This document shows, piece after piece, positions 24,603 through 36,643 of a DNA stretch of 64,000 nucleotides (positions are counted from its first letter, which is position 1; every line of letters begins with the position of its first letter). This DNA comes from Beta vulgaris subsp. vulgaris (lineage: Eukaryota > Streptophyta > Magnoliopsida > Caryophyllales > Amaranthaceae), in assembly GCF_026745355.1 (NCBI RefSeq), contig NC_079205.1, positions 46,822,027 through 46,886,026 of the forward strand, in the 5' to 3' direction. The notes under the pieces were generated by a model that saw nothing but the letters and a program-made list of their open reading frames with translations, was not told where the DNA came from and did not search any database. The translations under genes were made by a program, and so were the position numbers.

Positions 24603-27600
24603 ATACTTGCATTCGCTTTTACAATGAAATAGTAGATAATGGAAGGTGCTACACTTACAATATGTGTATAGAGAATCCCTATCCACCAGTAATAATATTG
24701 TACCACCTCGTTGTATTAAAAAAGTTAATGGTTGTTATTCAAGAAGGACATATGTTGAATTTAAAAAAAAAATATTAAAAGGTATATGCCAAAATTGTAA
24801 AATATATGATGAAATGCATAATTATTCAAGGATATTTAGTAAAATTAAAATGATTACATAGACAAATGAGATGTATATTAATTAGCTATTATTACTATTT
24901 TAAATTAAATCTCTTCGTCGTACAAAGGTTTGTACACTTGTTCGAACACGTAGTTTAAGGTGATAACTTGTAATGTGGTTATCAAATATTATTTTATTAG
25001 AAAAGTAGATGTGATAGGACTTGGTGAGATTTTTTACTTGAAGAGATAGAAAGTTGAGTATCTTTTTACTGATAAAGGTATATAATGTGGGTCAAATGAG
25101 TATAAAAGAAATAATATAGCAATAATGGGACGATGCCAACAACGATTTCAAACTAATTTAGGCCAAACAGGAAAGGAAAGTGTTCATACTATTCTGGGAT
25201 AGAGGGATGAGTAATATTTTGAGATATAAGGGAGGGGGAAAGATTGATCTAACCGAATATACCCTGATAGGTTCGAACGAAAAATGACACACAACTATCC
25301 GTCTTATGACCCAATATAATATACTCTAATGCCAGAAAAAGAATCTCACATTTTATAGGTTCGAATGCCATGCCTCTATATTTTCCTAATTGTTGATTTA
25401 CTCATCAAATTATAACCTAGAAGGGAGGGGGGGCGTTTCGTTTGAGAGTCTCTAGAAAGGGTAGCAGAAAGAACATTAATGATTCCCTTAGGTGTTTTTT
25501 GTTAGGTCCATTAACTCATACGCTTTATCCTCTCCTTTACCCCAAACTCTTCTACATCATTCCCCTCAGCCCCAAAGGTTTCAATTATCCTTTTTCTCCT
25601 CTACTCTTGACCATTATTGACCACTACCTTCACTAGCCACCACACCTTGACTTGACTAAAGCGCCACCTTCACCACCTCACCTTGGCCAAGCACGCACCA
25701 ATGCCCACCCAAACACCACCTCCCACCAAACCACTATCACAGTCCAATCGCCCACCCAACCACCATCACTGATCAGTCACCCACCAACCTCCATGACATC
25801 TATCGAACCACCTCCATAACCAAAGAAGTACATCACCAAACCACCTCCATAAACCTCACCACAAAACATCACCAACCACAACCACTCCATCGAGGCAACA
25901 ACTAACTTTCTCCATCCCACATCGCCACCTAGATATAAGAGAAGCAAGACCTGATCTCTAAATTCTATCCACTAGCCTTAGACTAGCCACCTCATAAACA
26001 CCCACCATCCGATTAACTAGTTGCTCAAGAATGAGGGTCGCTGCGCAACATCAGTGAATGAGAGAAAGGCAGCCGCCAGTGAGAGTTGCAAAGTCAGGAA
26101 GGGGTTTAACTTTTGTAGTCCATTCTCTTCCTTAACCAAACATGTTAGAAAATTGGGGGGGTTTGGGGGTCCTTTTCCATTCATAACACTTTATTCATTC
26201 CTTTTCCTTTTCCCTCTTTCAACCGAACTCCCCCTTGTTGAAATATATTTCGTTCTGATTAGAATATCAATCGTCAATCGATCGGTAGCTGGTTACCATA
26301 ATAGCCTGTGACTCCATAGTTATTGAGAATAAGTCGAGTTTGACCACCTTATAAAGTCAATCTATTTTAGATAACCATCTTAAAAACTGTTTTACCATAT
26401 ACCCACCAATGATGGATTCAATGGGGAAAAACACAGAAGTATCATGTGTGAGCTAGAATTGACAATTTATTAAACTTAGTATCTTAATTAGTGGCAAACT
26501 AAAAGAATTATATGTGGTGGTTATTTAAAATGCTCTTGAGGTGTTTTATAAATTTCAGTAGAAACCTAATGATGCTACAGTAAGACTTTTCATACAATTT
26601 AAACTAAATATCAAACAGACCATTTGGTAGACGTGTAAATAACCTAACTATTTCTCCTAATAATGTAGTAGAGAAGCCAGGGTCGATCCTGCAGAGAAAA
26701 AGTTATTCTATGATTAACTCTTAAACAAAGGTAAACCTAAAGGAGATCAATATTTATATACAATAAGCTACTAAAATAAATAATCTAATGAATAAAAGCG
26801 TTATAGTTAAGTATCTCCACTAGTATGAATCAATATAGTAACAATTCCTACCCCAAATAAGATCAGATTAAATATGCACGAGGAGTAATGCTTCCTAAAA
26901 ATAACATAAAACTCTCTCGAGTATCTACAGCTTTCCTAAACATTCACTCATATCTATTCATATGGATTCATGCAAGAAAGAGACATTAAGCAAAGCGTCA
27001 CCATTGAATTTCTAGTAATCCAATCTACTTATTCCCATAGAGAGATTTATGCTCATAATTGAAATATTCAAATCTGTCAAAATCCAACTCCCATTGTGAT
27101 CAAACAAAGGAATCATAACAACACTTATTATCCTTAATCTAGTATTAAAATATGAACAATCAATTAAATAAGAACAATTAAAAAATTAATTTGGAAATCT
27201 AAAGGTATAATCATGAATTAATTCATACTAGGATTCAACCTAACTGAAACACCCCCAAACTACTCATTTTTAAATAAATAAGTTCGTAAATAATATTTGA
27301 GTAATTTAGGAGTATTACTGCCACGTGACTAACACGCTTTCGGCAACTAACTACTAACTAAGAAAATAACTTGTAGCGGAAGACTTTCACCAAAAATAAT
27401 GATACTTCTTTACTAATAAAAGTAAATATTGTCTCAATACTCAAAATAAATAAACACCCTAATCTAGGTGAAGATCACTTTTCTAGTATGCTCCCATGCA
27501 CATCCAAAATTCACCTGCAAAACTTCTTGCCAAAAAGGTAAACAGGGCAAAGCAAAATAGGAAAAACAAAATACACGTCAAAATAAAACCAAGTACAAAA

Positions 27601-28351
27601 TGTACTAGATAAGTAACACATTTGTTAGTTCGTAATATTTTTCATTTTGAAAACACCATCACTAATAATTCAAGAATAACTATTTAAGAATAAACTATTT
27701 TAAAACACTTTAATAATAACTCAAGAATAACCTTTTAAGAACAAACTCTTTCCAAACACTTGAATAATAATTCAAGAATAACCTTTTAAGAACAAACTCT
27801 TTCCAAATAACTTGGATTAAAAAAAATCTTGAAAACAATTGCTCTTCTTATCTCCCCTTCTATTTCCTAAGTGTGTTGCACACCCCCAAGCTAGTCATCC
27901 CGTCACGTATCTATACCAAAGGGTAACAATAATTGCCAAAAAATGGATTTTGAAGCATGAACCCTTCTTGATGTTAATCAAGCGGTAATAATAATATGCC
28001 TTAGCTTATAAGTCATGAATATTCCTTAGCTTAACTTTGAATTGTTATAACTTTTGATTCAGAGCTTTGTTTGGTACATGTAATATATCGATGGGAAGCT
28101 CTTGAAGTCTAGTTTAAACCTTGCTTAGAATTAACTTATTATAATTTTTGTATAAAATATTATGAGCAAAATAGTGAAGATGTGTCTTATATTGCACGAT
28201 TATGAATAGCACTTACATATTGTTTCAAAGGACATCCAAGTGCTTTAATCTTCATGTCCCTTTTTTGGAGTACAAACTACCTAAAATTACATCGAAACAC
28301 GAAAAACCCATGTAAACAAAATAATTGATGAAAAGGGGCCCAAATAACAAA
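24603..28351. other. Long stretch without a supported gene
   Basis: No family-level coding signal was found. Notable contents are a CCACC-rich block at about 25620-25930, a G-run near 25430, and a block near 26660-26740 (AGCCAGGGTCGATCCTGCAG) that resembles leaders of decayed LTR elements. A tandem repeat lies at 27669-27812. Most of this is probably transposon debris too old to classify by eye. Confidence 0.4.
27669..27812. repeat. Tandem repeat, about 52-bp unit, about 3 copies
   Basis: The unit is marked by TTCAAGAATAACCTTTTAAG followed by AACAAACTCTTTCC. Copies 2 and 3 are nearly identical and copy 1 is more diverged. Confidence 0.8.
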
Positions 28352-28615
28352 TCTCTATTATATAAGCAAAGGGAGGAGGTGTGGTGTCCTCTTTTGAAGT
28401 GATTAAAATACCCTCTATTAATTTAAGTTTTTCATTTTATAAAAAATTGAAAAATGAGAATCAATGAAACTTGCCATATGAGTAGGTCAAAAGAACCTCA
28501 ATAATTTACATCACAATCAAAATAATTTTAGATAAAAAAAACATGTCCATTTATATATAACTACATAAGATTGTCGACGCACGCATAATTTACATCACTA
28601 CATAAAATTTATATA
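28352..28615. mobile_element. Helitron 5' fragment
   Basis: It starts TCTCTATTATATAAGC after an A, like the other Helitrons here, and has the GGTGTCCTCTTTTGAA block. The 3' hairpin is only partly recognisable (GACGCACGCATAATT, near 28577) and no CTAG end is seen. It is probably truncated and lies directly beside the next Helitron. Confidence 0.55.
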
Positions 28616-29779
28616 TCTCTATTATATAAGGGAAGGGGGGAGCTATGGTGTCCTCTTTTGAACTGACTATTTTGCCCCCCTTCCCTTTCTAAATTACAAA
28701 AGGAATCTCAAAATTAAAATCGAGACTAAAAAAAACCTACCAAAAATTAATTTACAAAACTCACTCACAAATCACTTAAAAGAAGAAACTTTACAAATTA
28801 CTCATACAATTAAGAAAATCATGTTATAGAAATCATGTAATCAAATAATCAGGAAACTTTATTCAAACTTAAAATTAACATACAAAGTAAAACTAATAAC
28901 CTAGAACGTCAATACATGCAAAAACATTTACTACAAAAATTTACTTACAAATCATTGTTCTCAATAACCATTCACAATTACATACTCACAAAAGTTACCT
29001 ATAAACACAAATTTGAGAAAAGCATAATATAAGATTTTGATGGCGATATCACACATTCATCCATCGACAATTTGCGAACTTCGAAAGAGGTACATAATTC
29101 TTTTAACCTTCAAAATTATTTCACATTAGTTGAAATAAACAATAGCAGATTAGTTGACTGTTACGTACTTAAAAAAAAGGAGATGACAACAATGAGTTCA
29201 AAAGGGATTTTATACAATCAGACTTAAATGAGTTCAAAAGGGATTTTATACAATCAGACTTAAATTTTATACTCATAAAAGTTACCTATAAACACAAATT
29301 TAGTTTTTTCTAAAAAAAAAATATTAAAATTTTTGCCCATAACTTTTGCAAAAAGTCCACGTTCAGAAATAAATTTTGAAAAATAAAACAATATCAAATT
29401 TTTTGTGAACAATTTTTGCAAAAATCCATTTCCAGAAAAAAAACTAAATTAATTTGCGAAAAGTAACGATTTTTGTTTTTCTAAAAAAAAAATCCAATAT
29501 CAAATTGTGTATTAAAAAAATTACAATTTCATTTCAAATATAATTGAAGCTCAAAGTGTTAAAATTTAGAAAATGACCAAATTTGAAATGATGAATATTT
29601 TTAAATATCAATGTGTGCAAACATAATTTAGAAGTTAGACAAGAAAAAAAAAACTAAGGTGTATTTGTACTGAAATCATAATTTAGAAGTTAGACAAGAA
29701 AAAAAAATTACTTTTTCATAGTGTTTCCTATATATAATGAAACTTTTACATATATTTGGACCTATCTCTTTCTATTATA

Positions 29780-31230
29780 CACTAGTGGAAAAATGAAGAA
29801 GGGCTGCGCTAAAAAAGGCATGTAGGGCTGCGCTTTTTGACAGCAGCCCTTTCAGTAGCAACCCTTCACTTTTTAAGTAGGGCTGCGCTAGAAAAGCGCA
29901 GCCCTTAAGCTAGAAGGGCTGCGCTAGTTAGGAAAAAGCGCAGCCCTTCTAGCCCAGAAGGGCTGCGCTAGTTAAGAAAAAGCGCAGCCCTTCTGGGCTA
30001 GAAGGGCTGCGCTTTTTCCTAACTAGCGCAGCCCTTCTGGGCTAGAAGGGCTGCGCTTTTTCCTAACTAGCGCAGCCCTTCCTACCAAAAAAAAAAATAA
30101 AATTTTTTTTTTTTTTTTGTCATTTTTTTTACTCATAATCTCACATTTTCTGAAATTAAACAGAAGAGAAGAGAAACGAAACGAAAATACTAAACCCAAA
30201 ACAATAAAAAGAATGAAACGAAAATGAAAAAAGGAACAAAAACTAATATACAAAGAGAAGTATACAATAAGTATACAAGAACATTAATCAAAACAAAGAT
30301 GAAAATACAAGAAATTATATACAAAGAGAAGTATACAAGAACATTAATCAAAATAAACAAAGAGAAGCATACAAGAATAACATTAATCAAAATAAACAAA
30401 GAGAAGTATACAAGAACATTAATCAAAACAAAGAGAAGTATACAAGAACATTAATCAAAACAAAGAGAAGTATACAAGAACATTAATCAAAACAAAACAA
30501 AGAGAAGTATACAAGAACATTATAGATCTGAAAATACAAGAACTACAACCTAATAATGTTTAAATACATAAAACAAAACCCAAATATATAATTTAAGGGA
30601 AAAAAAAAATTTCGGAAAAACTTAAAATGGCTATTTGGAGGCTTAAACGAACTCGGATGGCTTCCGAAAAGGTATCACAATAGGCAATCGGACTCCGTCG
30701 CCATGTTTAGTGCAAATCATTTCAAGGTTTTTGTCGCAAATGTTTATGGGAGTTTTTGAGAGAAGAAGAGGGATGAGAGAGAAGAGAGGATGAGAGAGAA
30801 GGAGGAAAGGAATAATGAGGGACGTGAGAGAGGAGAGAGAATGAGGGATAATATATTTGACGAATCCCCGCTCAATATTTCAAAGCCCGCGATTCCGAAA
30901 TTTCAAATTTTTTCAGGAAGGGCTGTGCTTTTTTAAAAAAGCGCAGCCCTACTAAGCAGAAGGGTTGCGCTTTTTAAAAAAGCGCAGCCCTTCACTTAGT
31001 AGGGCTGCGCTTTTTTAAAAGCGCAGCCCTTCTTACCTACAGAAGGGCTGCGCTTATTTAAAAAAGCGCAGCCCTACTAGTGAAGGGCTGCGCTTTTTTA
31101 AATAAGCGCAGCCCTTCTGCTTAGTAGGGCTGCGCTTTTTTAAATAAGCGCATCCCTTCACTAGTAGGGCTGCGCTTTTACGAAAAGCGCAGCCCATCCT
31201 GCGCAGCCCTTTATGTTTTTTCCCCCAGTG
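29780..31230. mobile_element. CACTA-type non-autonomous element with hairpin-forming subterminal repeats
   Basis: The ends CACTAGTGGAAAAA and (reverse complement) CACTGGGGGAAAAAA, with the 3-bp duplication ATA on both sides, identify the CACTA group. Both subterminal regions are arrays of GAAGGGCTGCGCTTTTT and its complement AAAAAGCGCAGCCCTTC, alternating to form many hairpins (29800-30080 and 30910-31210). There is no transposase. The related composite Helitrons at 33587 and 42222 lack the insertion at the matching place (about 34085 and 42745). Confidence 0.85.
30256..30520. repeat. Minisatellite inside the CACTA element
   Basis: A unit of about 32-36 bp, AAAGAGAAGTATACAAGAAC followed by ATTAATCAAAAC, is repeated about eight times with small length changes. 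It encodes nothing. Confidence 0.85.
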
Positions 31231-31882
31231 ATATAATAGGATATCATTCAAGAATTAAAGTACAACACATCTCTATTATATAAGGGAAGGGTTGCTATAT
31301 ATGGTGACCCCGAATAAAGAGACTATTTTACCCCTTTTCCTTTCTAAATTACAAATCCACTTACAAACCAAAGGGAGATTCAAATAAAAATACTGTAATA
31401 AAATTATAGCAATCATTCACAAGTCAACTTAAATCACAGAATTGCATAATTTACATTATAAAAATCACTCAAATGATGAAACTTTGCAAAAACCAAAAAA
31501 TTAACTTACAAACTACAACCAATATACTACAACATCAATACATACTCACAAAAATTTGACTTGATATACAAGTGTCCACTTTCTTCACAATATATGAAGT
31601 AGTGTACTTAATTTTAAAATCAACTAAAAAATTATAATATTAGAAATCATAGTTCAATAAAATTTCTATTTTGTTCATATAATTTTGACCTTGAAAAGTA
31701 AAAAAAAAAAAGAGACTGGTGAAAGACTTTAAGACAGAGACTAAACCAATTAAATTTTGTAACTAAAAATAATTATACTTTGTATGTCTAATGTTCAACT
31801 TTTGACTTTTACATAAGTCGAAAAAAATCGAGTTTCTATCTTGAAAAGAATTCAAGCACGCATCGCGTGCAAAAAATGCTAG

Positions 31883-32056
31883 TATATACTAACCACAAGG
31901 AAGGGGTTTGTACATTCCTTAGAAACATTCAAGAAATAGTACTTTTTTTTTAATAATTTGATAATTCCTTAAATATAAGAAAATTATATATCCACAACAA
32001 TCATAATATAACAAAATAAATAGAATTTTTTTGTCATGTATTACTATATTGCGTTA
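31883..32056. other. Short spacer between Helitrons
   Basis: AT-rich, with no feature seen. It starts with the T that flanks the upstream Helitron 3' end. Confidence 0.4.
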
Positions 32057-32317
32057 TCTCCATTCTATATGGAAAGAGGGGTAGGACATCAAAATATTAG
32101 AAATCCCATTTTACCCTCACTACATCTCTATTCTAACTATTTACTTTGATTAAAAAAATTAAAAATAAAAAGGAAACTACCTAATTAATTTTAAAAATAA
32201 AAAAAGACATAACAAAAAGAAAACTATCAACAATTCAAATATCCCTAATTTATTAGATATAATTAACAATTAATTTTCTACCTATATTCGCACGCATCGC
32301 ATGCATATAAAAACTAG
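32057..32317 (+). mobile_element. Small Helitron, 261 bp
   Basis: It starts TCTCCATTCTATATGG after an A. It ends with the hairpin GCACGCATCGCATGC, a short A/T spacer and CTAG before a T. No coding capacity; it belongs to the same broad family as the larger copies nearby, but the interior has diverged. Confidence 0.75.
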
Positions 32318-33052
32318 TGTAATATAAATCAAATGCTCTAAGACTATATGAAAATGCACCCTAATATGCAAATGATACTTGAATGTTCTTATCACCACTT
32401 TCTATAAAACAACAAACAAGTTCAAACCGCGAAAATTCTTGGGTTTGCACATACATATCTAACACTGATAACAAAGTTCGGCTGTAGCACAAGTAACCAT
32501 GTGATAGGGGAGTATCAACATAATAGCATTCGCAACTCGATATTACATATACGGTTATACTAATATTGCTACTATGTACCATGATTAATATTTAATATCT
32601 TTTCTATAAATTTGTGAAACTTTCATTAAAGGACTTATCAAAGACGTCAACGAAAATACAAAGAAATCGAAAGATGATACAAGAAGAAAAAAGGGAAGAT
32701 TGGGCTAAGGAAAATTGCTTCTGACTAAAACTAGGAGAATATTAGACTCCTAATTAAAGATATAAAATACCAAAAGGAGAAACTAGAATTAAGTTGAATC
32801 CAGGTAAGGAACTCTGAATTTCGGGATGCCTTATTTGACGAGAACTTCAGCGACGAATAAATTTAAAAATGTCGTTGATGAAATCTATTAATTTATGTTA
32901 ACAAATAAACATTTCCTATATGTGTTTTTTTATGAAAGTTTTCAGTAACGAAAAAGGTTTCCAGAGTTTCTCCGAGGACGGAAATAATGTTGTGTTTCCT
33001 CTAAATCACTCGAGCAAGAGAGGAAGACGTCTACAAATGAAAATCTTATTAA
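32318..33052. other. No gene seen
   Basis: AT-rich sequence with only short random frames. A stretch at about 32830-33000 (GACGAATAAATTT, GAGGACGGAAATAATG) resembles decayed CACTA-type subterminal sequence, but no ends were found. Confidence 0.35.
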
Positions 33053-33360
33053 CAGTGTGTTTGGTTCATTTTTAGTAAAGGAAAGAAAGGGAAGAGAAAG
33101 GAAGGGAAGAGAAAAGAAAAGAATGGAAGAAAAAGGAAAAAACCTTAATTTCACATGTTTGGTATAAATTTTCTCTTTCCTTCCGAATTCCCCCGCTTTT
33201 GGGAGGAAAGGAAAGTGAAATTTTATTAAAGATTCTTTCCTTCCAATTCCTCCCATTTCCTTTCACTTAATTTTTTTTAAATGAACCAAACATTGGAAAG
33301 TAATAAATTTCCTTCCACTTCCTTTCTTTTCCTTCCAAATTCCTTCTACCAAACGAACTG
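33053..33360. mobile_element. Tourist (PIF/Harbinger-type) MITE
   Basis: The 308-bp element starts CAGTGTGTTTGGTTCA and ends ACCAAACGAACTG, with the 3-bp duplication TAA on each side. The interior is purine-rich on the left and pyrimidine-rich on the right (AGGAAAGGAA / TTCCTTTCC), so it can fold on itself. The frames here are by-products of this repeat. Confidence 0.75.
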
Positions 33361-33586
33361 TAAGTTAAAATAAATAAACTATAACTACTTTTTTTTTAAT
33401 TATTTTGTTGGAAAAAGTTGACTTCAATTATATGTTATAACTAAAATATGAATTTTGAAATCAAAACTTAAATTGATTTCAAATTTTCATTTGAAATTCA
33501 AATGAAAAAGATACTCTTATTATTTAGACCTTATAAAATATAAGCTAACAAAAAGCATACAACACTTTGTGTACATAAAATCTCTA

Positions 33587-34836
33587 TCTCTATTATGTAA
33601 GGGAAGGGGGAGCAATGGTGTCCTCTTTTGAAATGCCTATTTTGCCCCCCTTTTCTTTCTAAATTACAAAAGAAATGTCAAAATCAAAATTACACTCAAA
33701 GAAAACTATCGAAAATTAATTTACAACACTCACTCACAAATCACTTAAAAGGAGAAAATTTACAAATCACTCATACAATTGAGAAAATCACGCAAATCAC
33801 TCAAATAATCACGAAACTTTATTAAAACTTTAAATTAACATACAAACTAAAACTAATAACCTAGAACGTTAATACATACAAAAACATTTGTAAAAATTTA
33901 CTTACAAATCACTATTCTCAAGAACCATTCACAATTAATGGTGGGTCATGATAAAAAATAGAGGTGTATTTGTAGTGAAATTAGAATTTAGAAGTTAGAC
34001 AAGAAAAAAAAATTATTTACTTTTTTATAGTATTTCCTATATATAATGAAACTTTTACATATATTTGGACCTATTTTTTTCTATTATATGATAGCGAATA
34101 ATTATCAACGTAAAAAGGCTTATGTAAAGTATCATTCAAGAATTAAAGTATAACATATCTCTATTATATAAGGGAAGGGGGAGCTATGGTGTCCCTAAAT
34201 AAAGAGACTATGTTACCCCCTTTCTATTCTAAATTACAAATTCACTTACAAATTAAAGGGGGCTTCAAACAAAAATAGCAAAAATATAATTATAACAATC
34301 ACTCACAAGTCAACTAAAATCATAAAATTTCATAATTTACGTTTTGTAAATCACTAAAATGAGGAAACTTTAGAAAAGCTTAAAAATTCACTTACAAACT
34401 ACAACTTATGAAAAAATTGACTTGAAATCAAAGTGTCCACTTTCTTTACAATTTATGAAGTATTGTACTTAATTCAAAAATCAATTAAAAAATTATATTA
34501 TTAGAAATCATAAATAAATTCAATAAAATTTCTATTTTGTTCATAAAATTTAACTTTGAAAAGTAAAAAAATAAAATAAAAAGAATGGTGAGAGACTTAA
34601 GTGACAAAAACTAAACCAATCAAATTTTGCAATATAAACAATTATACTTTGTATGTCTAATGTTCAAATTTTGACTCTTATGCCGAAAAAAATCGAGGGT
34701 CAACCCGATCATGATATTTGACTCATGATCTGGCCTGGTTGACCCGATCATGAAATTGAAGGATGGGACATTTTCTCGGAAAACTCATTTCTATTTTGAA
34801 AAAAATTCAAGCACGCATCGCGTGCAAAAAATTCTA
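33587..34836 (+). mobile_element. Composite Helitron, copy 2
   Basis: The outer 5' end TCTCTATTATGTAAGG follows an A at 33586, a second 5' end starts at 34158, and one 3' end (GCACGCATCGCGTGC hairpin, then CTAG before T) closes it. It aligns to 28616-31882 and 42222-43406 across both parts. Near 34695-34760 it has an extra piece with two direct copies of ACCCGATCATGA that the others lack. Confidence 0.75.
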
Positions 34837-35044
34837 GTATACATAGTGTGAGTCTAAGCTTTTCTGTAATAACCAAAGCAATAGCCTCAAATTTTGTGCA
34901 AAGGTTAGTGATACAATTGTTCATGATTAAGGGGTACTCGGCCCTTTCCTCTGTACCCCATTTCCCAATGCATTTTTATTGGTGGGATGATGAAGTCATT
35001 TATGCATGAAGGCTAATACTAGAAATCTCATGTTGTAGAAAAAG

Positions 35045-35660
35045 TTGATAGAATTGGCTTCTATCATTGGAAGAAAAATGGATGACAAGCTTCATGCGGC
35101 TGCTAGAACAGGAGATACACGTTTGTTTCAGCAACGAAGCTCACAAGAGAATGATGAAATTTCTCAAGAGATTGTACAAAATTATAAAGAGAAGGATGAG
35201 ATTGGTACTTATGATGATACTTATTTCTGTCGTCAAGCTGAAGATGGAAGTAATATCATTCATATAGCACTTCGACATGGTCATGAGCAGTTCGTTAAGG
35301 AAGCTTTAGAAAGATATTTTGATCTCATCTTCCAGAAGGACTCCATAGGAGATACACCATTGCACGTTGCTGCTAGGCTTCAAACTCCTGCAGCATTAAG
35401 ATTCTTGCAATCGTCTCTCCACAATGGGCGTAATAGGGATAGTGTACAAAACTCAGAAATCGAAAACCTCCGGATATTGGCTGTAAGTAATTCAAAAGGA
35501 AATACAATTCTCCATGAAGCAGCACGGACCAATAACTATGAGACTATACGTCATTTATTATATTGGTCAAGGTATACGGGGAACATTGAAGGAATAGCAT
35601 GCACAAATCACAACAATGAGAATTTTCTTCACCTGTTAGCGAGATATGCCACATATACAG
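35045..35660 (+). CDS. ACD6-like ankyrin exon, module 3 first exon
   Basis: It encodes IELASIIGRKMDDKLHAAART (ATG at 35078 is a likely start if this is a first exon). Ankyrin repeats follow at DGSNIIHIALRHGHEQF, IGDTPLHVAARLQTP, KGNTILHEAARTNNYE and NNENFLHLLARYATY. The donor is ACATATACAG|GTAAGT, phase 1. It is more diverged from modules 1 and 2 than those are from each other. A LINE is inserted about 70 bp into the following intron. Confidence 0.8.
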
Positions 35661-35756
35661 GTAAGTTATCTTTCCCTCAACACTCCTCCTCCATCTCCGT
35701 TATACAATATACATATACTATCAATTAAAATGCAGTGGGGGATAGTTTACCACTAA

Positions 35757-36643
35757 ATGGTAGGCAAAGTCAAAGATGTTAGGGACTTCCAAGAACGCAC
35801 TATTCAAGACTGGGTTTACCTCAAATGGACAACTAATGATGAGATTTCCATAAAAAAAGTAGGTAAACTATTTTTCTTCTTTTGTGTAGACAATAGAGAC
35901 AGAGAAAACCTAGCCGCCCTAGGTTCAATTAGCTATGATGGAGCCTTGGTAATTTTCTCCCTTTGTAGTGCAAAAGCTTCGTACAATTCTGTCACGTTCC
36001 TAAACTCCTTAGTTTGGATTAGAGTAGAAGGACTACCCCTTATGCATAACAAACCTCACATAGCTACAATAGGTAGAGTTTTGAATTTTGATAACAAATC
36101 TACTTCTCCTGGTTTCAAGGACTACCTAAGAGCGAAAGTTGTCATCTCGATTAGCAACCCTTTAGTCCTAGGCTTCTAGCTACTTCGATTCACAAAATGG
36201 TGAACCATACTGGGTGGATTTTCAGGTATGAGGGGGTCTTTGTCTTTTGCTCAAAATGCGGCAGGATAGGCCATAGATGCAATCGCTGTAGAATGCCAAT
36301 AATCATAGCGAAGCAACACTTTGACATAGTCCTGCATAACATGACCCAGAGCCGTGAACAAACCCACATCTCCCCAAACTTTATTCCATTGTTCACAAAC
36401 AAACTCATTGGACTCAAAGGAGTAAACAGAAATCGCACAACAGAAGTTAACCTAGTAGATTATTCCTGGGAAAGGGACGAGGAAGGAGACAGCCCATCCG
36501 AAGCTACCCTGTCAGAGGAGGATGGACAGGAAGATCAACAAAATTCATCATCATCAGATGAATTATCAGGCAACTCAGAAGGGCCACAAGATTGTAACCT
36601 AGAAAATGGTAATAACTCAAGTCACCACCTTCCTAACTCCTAA
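35757..36643 (+). pseudogene. Second LINE, ORF1 with zinc knuckle
   Basis: The first part (GKLFFFFCVDNRDRENLAAL, WIRVEGLPLMHNKPHIATIG) has the plant LINE ORF1 layout. A frameshift near 36180 leads into the second part, with the knuckle CSKCGRIGHRCNRC (CX2CX4HX4C). The acidic, Ser-rich tail ends near 36643. Further Pro/Ser-rich frames to 37908 are probably the rest of ORF1. Confidence 0.7.

Larger units (their letters stand above)
28616..31882 (+). mobile_element. Composite Helitron, copy 1, carrying a CACTA element
   Basis: The 5' end TCTCTATTATATAAGGG follows an A. The 3' end is GCACGCATCGCGTGC (a 6-bp stem hairpin), then AAAAAATG and CTAG before a T, the standard Helitron terminus. A second 5'-type end starts at 31270, so 31270-31882 alone would also look like a complete 613-bp Helitron. 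The same two-part build recurs at 33587-34836 and 42222-43406. A CACTA element (29780-31230) is inserted in the first part. Confidence 0.75.

Noticed and set aside
30190..31251. Open frames of 60-80 codons on both strands
   Set aside because: Translations of the CACTA minisatellite and of its hairpin-array ends.
32942..33266. Open frames rich in Phe/Ser and Lys/Arg
   Set aside because: They sit in the purine/pyrimidine arms of the Tourist MITE.
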